Below, one piece after another: positions 57,641 through 64,000 of a stretch of 64,000 bases of DNA. Both the position numbers and the translations under genes were made by a program. This DNA is from Gloeopeniophorella convolvens. Lineage: Eukaryota > Basidiomycota > Agaricomycetes > Russulales. The stretch covers positions 1 through 64,000 of the forward strand of contig WTXD01000082.1 in the NCBI GenBank assembly GCA_022496205.1. The letters are read 5' to 3'. The notes under the pieces are model-generated. The model was not told the origin of the DNA and made no database searches. It saw nothing but the letters and a program-made list of their open reading frames with translations. Every line of letters begins with the position of its first letter. Positions within the stretch are counted from its first letter, which is position 1.

Positions 57641-59705
57641 GTGGAAACACTGTTATGCGTAGCTGGTACATACTACATTTTATACTACAAGACTGTATGG
57701 TAGTTTCAGTATGTTTACAATGGAGCAATCACATGGACTTTCGGGAGCTGGGACGAACAAGACTGAAGAAATAAACTGCACTAAAGTGATGATGCGCGCG
57801 TCATATCTTCATCAGCGAATGCATAGTTTGGCTGCACATATATACGTCTTCCTATAAATGCGGGACTTGATGTTGATTTTTGCATGTGAGAGCTAGTGAA
57901 GCTGCGGTCAAACGAGGCGGAAGTGGGAGTTAGCGAGGGCATCGGGAGAGGATCCGGGAGAGTGGCCCGGTCGGAAGTCCAAACGCGGAACGCAACTTGC
58001 GCTCCGATGGCACTTTCTGGTGAAGGTAGGCTAGGACTTGTTCGAAACCAGTATAAGACCCAGTAGAATTGTGCTTCAAGAGTAAATGAGAGCAGTTTTG
58101 AGACCCACAGGCTGGTAGCTCCTAAGACCCAGAAGCCAGTTATCCAAGACTCAGACAAGCTCTGCTAAGACCTAAGCAAAGCCTGTCGCCTGACTGCCAG
58201 CTGACATAACAAAAGCCAGGAGTGTGCTTAGGCAATGTCAGGAACCAAGCATGTTTATTCCAGGACTAGTGAGTAACACGAGAGTGTTGTGCGAGTGGTG
58301 ACTGCAGATCACGACAAAACTGATGACCTAAACTTAGCCGAGGCTCGCTTAGCCGGACCCAGGACCAAGATCTGTCGGAAAAGCGCGACCCAGGGGATTT
58401 TCCGTGACAACGCCAATTATATTCGACCAAAGGTCAAATAGGAGAGATGGTTGTAAGTAAGTACGAGTACATGTGCTGGCAAAATCGCGGCGGTGCCAGG
58501 CGGGGCTGGGGATTCATGTTTAGATGCCGTCGACTCCGCCCGGCATTGCCCGACTCTTGTTTGCAACTTGCTTCACTTGTGCTTCGCCGTCATGGTCAAC
58601 GGCCATCGATCATCTCTGACGAGCGTCGAGCTCATCCAGCCTTGGTGCGGCGATAACTGCCCGCCACGTCTCGATTTCCGGAGAAATGCAGCAGTGTTGT
58701 TGTAGATATCAGAAGTTCTGGGCTGACCGAGAACCCTGGCAGGCGACCGCAACAAACCAACATTCAGACCATCAGCTGTGACGACATGGATCTCTACTAC
58801 AGCTTCTTCCCTCTTCCCATAAAAGAAACTACACTTCCTCTTCAGCCTTACAAACCTTTCCGTAGTGCTTCAGCTTGGTCAATCTCGAATTGCGGTCACG
58901 CGCGGCGTCCCCTTTGCCCTTGACATAGGGTGGCGACGGGGGTCGGTGTACCCGGTTGCCCCTGGCCCCCTGATCCTGACGAAATCTGGGGCCAACAAAC
59001 CGATGTCGAAAAGTGGTGCGGTTGGGCTTCGTTCGGGGAAGGCTACGTAGTTCCTCGCAATGTGGGACGGAGGTTATCAGAGTGGGCAAAAGTCGACTGG
59101 CTCCTTCAACGTTTCAACTTCCACAGCGAGCGCTAGATGAATAGATGAGGATGCAGGATGGATGTTCCTGCACGCCGATGTAGATTGCCAGCTGGGAGGT
59201 CTGGCGCTTGAATCCAACCTGTGGTGCTTCTCATCTGCTGAGAGTCGGGTCTGGTTTTGTCAGCTTCTGCTTTCCATTCTTGTCTGTTTCTTTACATACA
59301 TACTTCCGAGGAGATTACCCGCTCGAAGAAGAACATCCAAAATGGGTTTCGTCCGGCGGCCATGAGCACGCGCAGAACGCGTTACTAACCGTGCAGGTTC
59401 TAATGAGTCATCCATTCGGGTATAGGTTCGGTCCCGCCTTGCTTTCTCGCACGCACAAAATATGGTCGTAAGAGTGTAGACAGAACCGGTGAATCAGCTA
59501 TAGCAGAAAGCTGTGCCGACGAGCTGTGCCGGGACACGCATGCGCCGTGCCAAGCGGCAGGAGCAGAGCGGAATGCACGGGCCGGAAACGAGCGCCCATC
59601 TGTGTCCGAGCCGGCGTTGACTCCTCTTTGTACCGTCGCACTTCATACGTACTCAGTCCTACTTTCCTTCGCTCCACCATCACGACCACACTCACGACTC
59701 ACACA
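57641..59705. other. Mostly unassigned; one possible exon at 58930-59136
   Basis: The plus frame 58930-59136, preceded by a plausible acceptor (TTGACATAG), reads VPGCPWPPDPDEIWGQQTDV and CGWASFGEGYVVPRNVGRRL and ends at TAG. It looks more protein-like than its surroundings, but no start or partner exon was found. 57781-58300 contains AGACCCAG/AAGACTCAG-type short repeats. Confidence 0.3.
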
Positions 59706-62700
59706 ATGGCATCCTCTGACCCCGATCAAGCCTCTATGCCTCCTCCTCCATCTCCAGCGGTGCCTCTGGAGTACAAGAAGGACGGAACGGTCTCACGCAT
59801 GCGCTCGCACAAGGGGAACGTTCCCCAGCTCCCCCAAACAAAGCTTTGTCCGTTCTGCCCAGCGAAGTTCACACGTACGACCCATCTCAATCGCCATCTC
59901 AGAAACCGTACGCCCCCTTTCTCCTGTTCCTTTGTGCGGTTTGGCTCATCGCGGATCAGACACCAACGAGCGTTACTACCGTTGCGAGGTGCGGCGGTCT
60001 GTGAACGTGCAAGGAACTTAGATATCTGATTCCTAGACACACCAGGTCTGTGATGCACGGTTCACGAGAAGCGATCTCCTCGCGCGGCATAAGAAGAGTT
60101 GCGGCGAATCGTGAGTATTTCATCTATTGGTTTTCTCCGCACCTTAGACTTGTGGCCTACTACGGAAGCGTTCGTCGTTTTGTCGCACTTGATTGCGCGC
60201 TTGGGCTGCGCAGGCTTGCGTGTCGCCTCGCATGGACACCGAGGACGATATCGGAGATCCATTTGGCGCTGGCTTCACTGCCGTGACGCCAAGTACCACG
60301 AGTTATGCCTTCTCCCTCCCTCCCAGGCATCTCTTTCGTGTCCTGCCGTAGTAGAGTTTCTACTGCGGCTATCGTGGTACAGCCCTCTGCTAACGTGCCT
60401 GTTGCCATCCGGGGGGCTAATTGCTCCTGATAGCGACTTCTGCCGACGTCGAGCCATATATGGCTTTTGACGCTCGCGGTCGCAGGTAGCGCCTTCCTTT
60501 GCGCTTTCTTTTTTGATAGTCGGCGGAAGTGGTGCATCTGTCTCCACTCAGGTCAAATTGCGACCTGGGGCATGGGGTTTCCCGCATGAAACCAGTCGCT
60601 TCTTGCAACTAGCCCTTGCCCGGATCTAACATCATTCTGTGCAGACACCCTATTAGCCGATCCCGGAAGCGCTCTTGTCAGGCGTGTACAAACCTCAAGG
60701 TCAAATGTGACCTGCGCCAGCCATGTTCAAAGTGCAAGGCGCGCGGACGCGACTGCATATATATCACTGAAGACGGCCAGATCGACGGACAGGCCGATTC
60801 ACCCAATCGGCACTACCTGAGCTCCTCGCGCTCGTCGGGCCCTATCGTCAACCTTGATGCTTCCGCAGGCTTTGACCCCTTGATGCTTGGGCGCGGCTCA
60901 GTAGACGCCTTTTCTGCTGCCTTTCCCGAGCTGTCACTACTTGAAGAAGCTAGCAACGCGATGTCTCAGCCGCTCAGTGAGGCGAACCTAGCCTCATTCA
61001 TGACCGGCGCCCCCCGCATGTCACAGGAAGCAATTTCGCTCCCCACTATCGACGCCGATTCCGACGTCACTGCCTCTTCTTTTCGGCCAGGGCCGAACCG
61101 TGCCTTTTCAGCGTTTGGCGCCTCGGACGTTGCCGGCCATACTGCCCGAAGCTTGCAGAGTTTCTCGTCTTCCATGTTCCAACCGTTCTTCCGTGATGTA
61201 TTTGCAGAAGAAGAGGAAACGCAACAGCAAAATGATCTCAACGCAGTGCCGTTACTTCAAGCTCCCGATAGTGGAACACTTGCAGATGGGCTCAACGCAC
61301 CCAACTTTTCGCAGACATTCCCTGGTGGTGTCCCACCATTTGACATCAACATGGATAACGGACTCATGATGGACCTCTTGACGAACACCTATCCCGAGAA
61401 CGTCCAATCTCAACCCCCTCAAATTTCTGCATCGTCTCCGCCTACTTCGCAGACGCCACAGCAGCCAGCATATCCCTCAAATCTGATTTACGATCCGACC
61501 AAGCCACCGTTGTACACAAAGCAGGATATAGAGCGACTCCTCCCACCGGTACTCCCGGTCAATGGCTCACTCGCAGTCGCGGATCCATCGACAGAAGAGC
61601 TGCAGCAATACCGTTCGTCTCCCCGCGTACATCCCCTTTGAATAGCCCGATGCTGATTTGAGTCATAGTTTACGTTTTCTTGACGGCGTTCCTGCCTCAG
61701 ATTCCTGTGATTCACACGCCAACACTGCGCTTTGAGCTCAAACCTCCAATGCTACTGCGCGCGATGCAGGCGTGCGGTGCGTTGTTCATCAAGACTCCGG
61801 TTGCCCAGGCCTTTGTAGAGAAGACACTCGGCACCTCACGAGAGCTCCTGGTCCGCGAGTTCGTAAGTCGGATTTGTCAAATATTGACGGAGTCTACGTT
61901 CTCAAGTCTGATTCTCTCCAGGCGAAACCGTCCCCAGATCCTAAACACCAGATTCATGTCATTATGACCCTGATCTTGCTGCAGATGATCGGCTTGTACC
62001 ATCAAGATCCTCGGCAAAGAGCATCCTCGAACATCTACCACGGCATGCTCGTGCTGGTAAGCTTCAGTATTGGGGGCTGCGCTTGGGAAGGGCTCATTGT
62101 GAATTTTAGATGATTCGGCAAAATCGTCTCATTGAGCGCAGCGCCACCTGGGAACACCAAACATTCCCGACTACGAATTCTAATATCCTGGACTCGACAT
62201 GGCGCGATTGGGCCGTACACGAGTGCATCAAGCGGTACGTCTAGTTTACGGAATTCCGAGCGCCCAATATCTGACTACCGCGCGGCCTACAGCGTGGTGT
62301 GCCTCGCGTACTGCCACGACCAGGCGCATCGTATCTATTTCTCATTGCCGCCATCGTTCTCACCAACGGAATTCACGATGTGTCTGCCTTGTGACGATGC
62401 CCTGTGGGCCTCCAAAACATCAATGGATTGGTCACAACTGCTCCTCAGCCCGTCGCCCTACGGCGGCGTCGAGGAGCGCATCCACGGCGTGCAGATGCCA
62501 CGAGCGTTTGCCGCTGTCGGGTTGCAAGGGCCCAACATGACCGCGACACTGACTGCAGCCCCAGATCCGCCAAAAGATCTCACTGCAGTGTCGCCATTTG
62601 GGCACTTCATCCTCCTGCAGGCGCTCCTCGGCGAACTGTTCCGCCGGTGTTCCTCAGGCGACTCGCCTGCGGCAAGTCCCTTGCCTGAAGGCGAAGAACA

Positions 62701-63412
62701 GGTCAACGAGCACGTATACGCGATGCAACTCGCGCTGCACCGCTGGCTGCAGATGTGGCTCAACAATCCCGACGCGTCGCAGACCGGTCGTCCGGGATGC
62801 GTCGTCGGGCCTGGCGGGGCGGTCACCGGGCACTTCATGGCCGACCCATTGCCGTTCTACTGGCTTGCGCAGCTTCTGTTGCTCGCCTTTCAGGAGGGCC
62901 TGCCGCCATTTCGCAGCCACGAATCGCTGTCTGCGTCCGCAAGCCCGCCATCAAGTGCCAGCCTGGCGAGCGGCTCGCCGAACATGCCCATGCTACACGA
63001 GCCATCGCCATTCGCCCCGCCCTTTGCGCCCTCCCCATTCGAGCCATCGCCGTTCTCTGACACGAGCGCGAGCTCCAGCTCACCGTCCGTGTCCTCGCTC
63101 TCGCCGCCATCGGCGTACCGCACGCTGCCGACGTCGATGCAGGCGCCCGGAATGTACTACGGCCAGCGACCAGGCACAATTGTGGCGCCCGACGCGGCGC
63201 AGTTCCGCCTCATCAAGAACTGGCTGCACCACATCCGTGTCTTCTTGCGCCGCAGCCAGGGCAGCCCGACGGTCGTGTGGGACGAGCTGATGAAGATCCG
63301 GCTGAGCGGGTGGGAGGACGCGCGGGACGTGAAGGGGGAGGAGGACGGCTCCGGCTCGTCGCTGGACGAAAACGGGCTGATCGGATTCTTCGAGAAGAAG
63401 CTGAAGGTATAA
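59706..63412 (+). CDS. Transcription factor with C2H2/C2HC and Zn2Cys6 fingers
   Basis: Eight exons (59706-59907, 59960-59988, 60046-60110, 60645-61612, 61669-61862, 61922-62056, 62110-62234, 62293-63412) sum to 946 codons, 945 residues. Finger 1 is CPFC...HLNRHLRNH (C-x2-C-x12-H-x3-H), its last His coming from the 29-nt exon 2. Finger 2 is CEVC...RHKKSC (C2HC). A perfect Zn2Cys6 cluster follows (CQAC, KCDLRQPCSKC, then a Cys after six residues). From about residue 420 the Fungal_trans-like region begins (YVFLTAFLPQIPVIHTPTLR, WRDWAVHECIKR, RVVCLAYCHDQAHRIYFSLP). A Ser/Pro-rich loop sits before RLIKNWLHHIRVFLRRSQGS. It should be a nuclear DNA-binding regulator; targets unknown. The third intron is 534 nt, ten times the usual size here. 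Confidence 0.92.
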
Positions 63413-63542
63413 TTTGGGCGTTTATCTGACAGCGGTGTTACGTGTGTAGGGTGGATCTGTGTATTCGTTTGCTGCGCTGTGTGGGGCTCGGGCCGCTTGT
63501 ACGTGTCGACGAGGGTAATCGTGGCTCACGCACTGATCTCAC
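63413..63542. other. 3' flank of the transcription factor gene
   Basis: Short AT-mixed flank with no further gene. Confidence 0.5.
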
Positions 63543-63544
63543 TA

Positions 63545-63722
63545 CAGTCAAACTTGTCCTAACCCATACTTGTCATAGCCCATAACCTGTGATAAACCAT
63601 AGGTTTTTCAGCCTACAGAAACACGGATTTGGGCCTACTAGTGCCTCCCAAACCCCATAACCTGTAATAACCCATAGCTTTGACCTTCCACCAATTGCTA
63701 TGGGTTAGGACAAGTTTGACTG
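63545..63722. mobile_element. Tc1/mariner-type MITE, 178 bp, TA target duplication
   Basis: The 24-base end starting CAGTCAAACTTGTCCTAACC (63545-63568) is repeated perfectly in reverse complement at 63699-63722. TA flanks both sides (63543-63544 and 63723-63724). Inside, CCATAACCTGTRATAAMCCA occurs twice in direct orientation. No coding capacity. Size, TA duplication and CAGTC ends fit a non-autonomous mariner-type element. Confidence 0.88.
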
Positions 63723-63950
63723 TAGTGTATCTTGTACGTCGCGTCTCAAATTGATGTATCCAGAGTAAGTAGAGCTGTCTCTGATTATACTTAATGCTTC
63801 ATGCTGCGCTACGAGGATGTCGCGCAGGCGCTCCGACAAAGGGCCAACGGCGCAGAACTCGAGGCACGCATGCCGTAGCGTGTTCGACCGCCAATATCGG
63901 GACATGTGTCGACCGCTGGTCCTGAACGTCGTACCGTAACGTTGTCTCAT
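63705..63950 (-). CDS. Possible 3' exon of an unrecognised gene, truncated by the window and ending in the MITE
   Basis: The minus frame reads SRYWRSNTLRHACLEFCAVG, PLSERLRDILVAQHEALSII and YSGYINLRRDVQDTL, then enters the MITE end and stops at the TAA of its inverted repeat. The amino-acid mix is protein-like, but I do not recognise it. Any upstream exons would lie beyond 64000. Confidence 0.35.
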   Translation of the reverse strand: MRQRYGTTFRTSGRHMSRYWRSNTLRHACLEFCAVGPLSERLRDILVAQHEALSIIRDSSTYSGYINLRRDVQDTLQSNLS

Positions 63951-64000
63951 TCACGAGACAGCGAGGACGTATAACCGCTTAGGATCGCGCCATACATGCC

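Noticed and set aside
56058..57728. 556-residue minus-strand open frame
   Set aside because: Other frames in the same block are also long, composition is Arg/Ala/Cys-biased and no domain order is visible, so it is explained by the GC-rich repeat.

Overview
This window is nuclear DNA of a filamentous basidiomycete, most likely an agaricomycete (a polypore-type fungus is my guess). The evidence is the many short 48-70 nt introns with GT(A/G)NG donors and CT(A/G)A(C/T) branch points, the C2H2 plus Zn2Cys6 regulator, a macrofage-activating-glycoprotein-type secreted protein, and a cluster of DUF6533/DUF6534 membrane proteins, a class expanded in basidiomycetes. All gene models were spliced by hand. 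Where exon lengths and phases are given they were checked to sum to whole codons.

Layout. 1-5 kb is gene-poor: a 705-bp TA-flanked inverted-repeat element (525-1229) and a decayed Est1/SMG6 PIN-domain gene (3.6-4.6 kb). 6.0-7.5 kb holds one or two small unrecognised genes, the second encoding a coiled-coil protein. 9.8-14.5 kb is repeat territory: degenerate tandem repeats, a GC-rich minisatellite-like block, and a PIF/Harbinger-like DDE transposase gene cut by two solo LTRs, each with a perfect 5-bp target-site duplication. 15-30 kb has three DUF6534 genes, one DUF6533 gene, a mitochondrial-type membrane-anchored helical protein behind two TGACGTCA sites, and a protein whose N-terminal half resembles the XRCC4/XLF/PAXX head domain.

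29.7-39.0 kb is a direct tandem duplication of about 4.6 kb. Each copy carries an AMSH-like JAMM deubiquitinase (eight exons) and an NTF2/SnoaL-like protein. Both AMSH paralogues look open and catalytically complete. A fourth DUF6534 gene follows at 40.7-42.6 kb.

42.9-52.4 kb is an ordinary gene-rich stretch: BTB protein, GPI-type glycoprotein with two GC-AG introns, an intron-containing tRNA-His(GTG), a RING protein, a small membrane protein and a long acidic protein with a poly-Asp tract. 53-55 kb has a second DUF6533-like gene, perhaps damaged. 55.8-57.6 kb is tandem-repeat and GC-rich low-complexity DNA. 59.7-63.4 kb encodes a 945-residue transcription factor with C2H2, C2HC and Zn2Cys6 fingers. 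A 178-bp Tc1/mariner-type MITE lies at 63.5 kb.

No single pathway links these genes. The main points are the local amplification of membrane-protein genes around a duplicated deubiquitinase block, the putative PAXX-like protein, and the layered transposon insertions.
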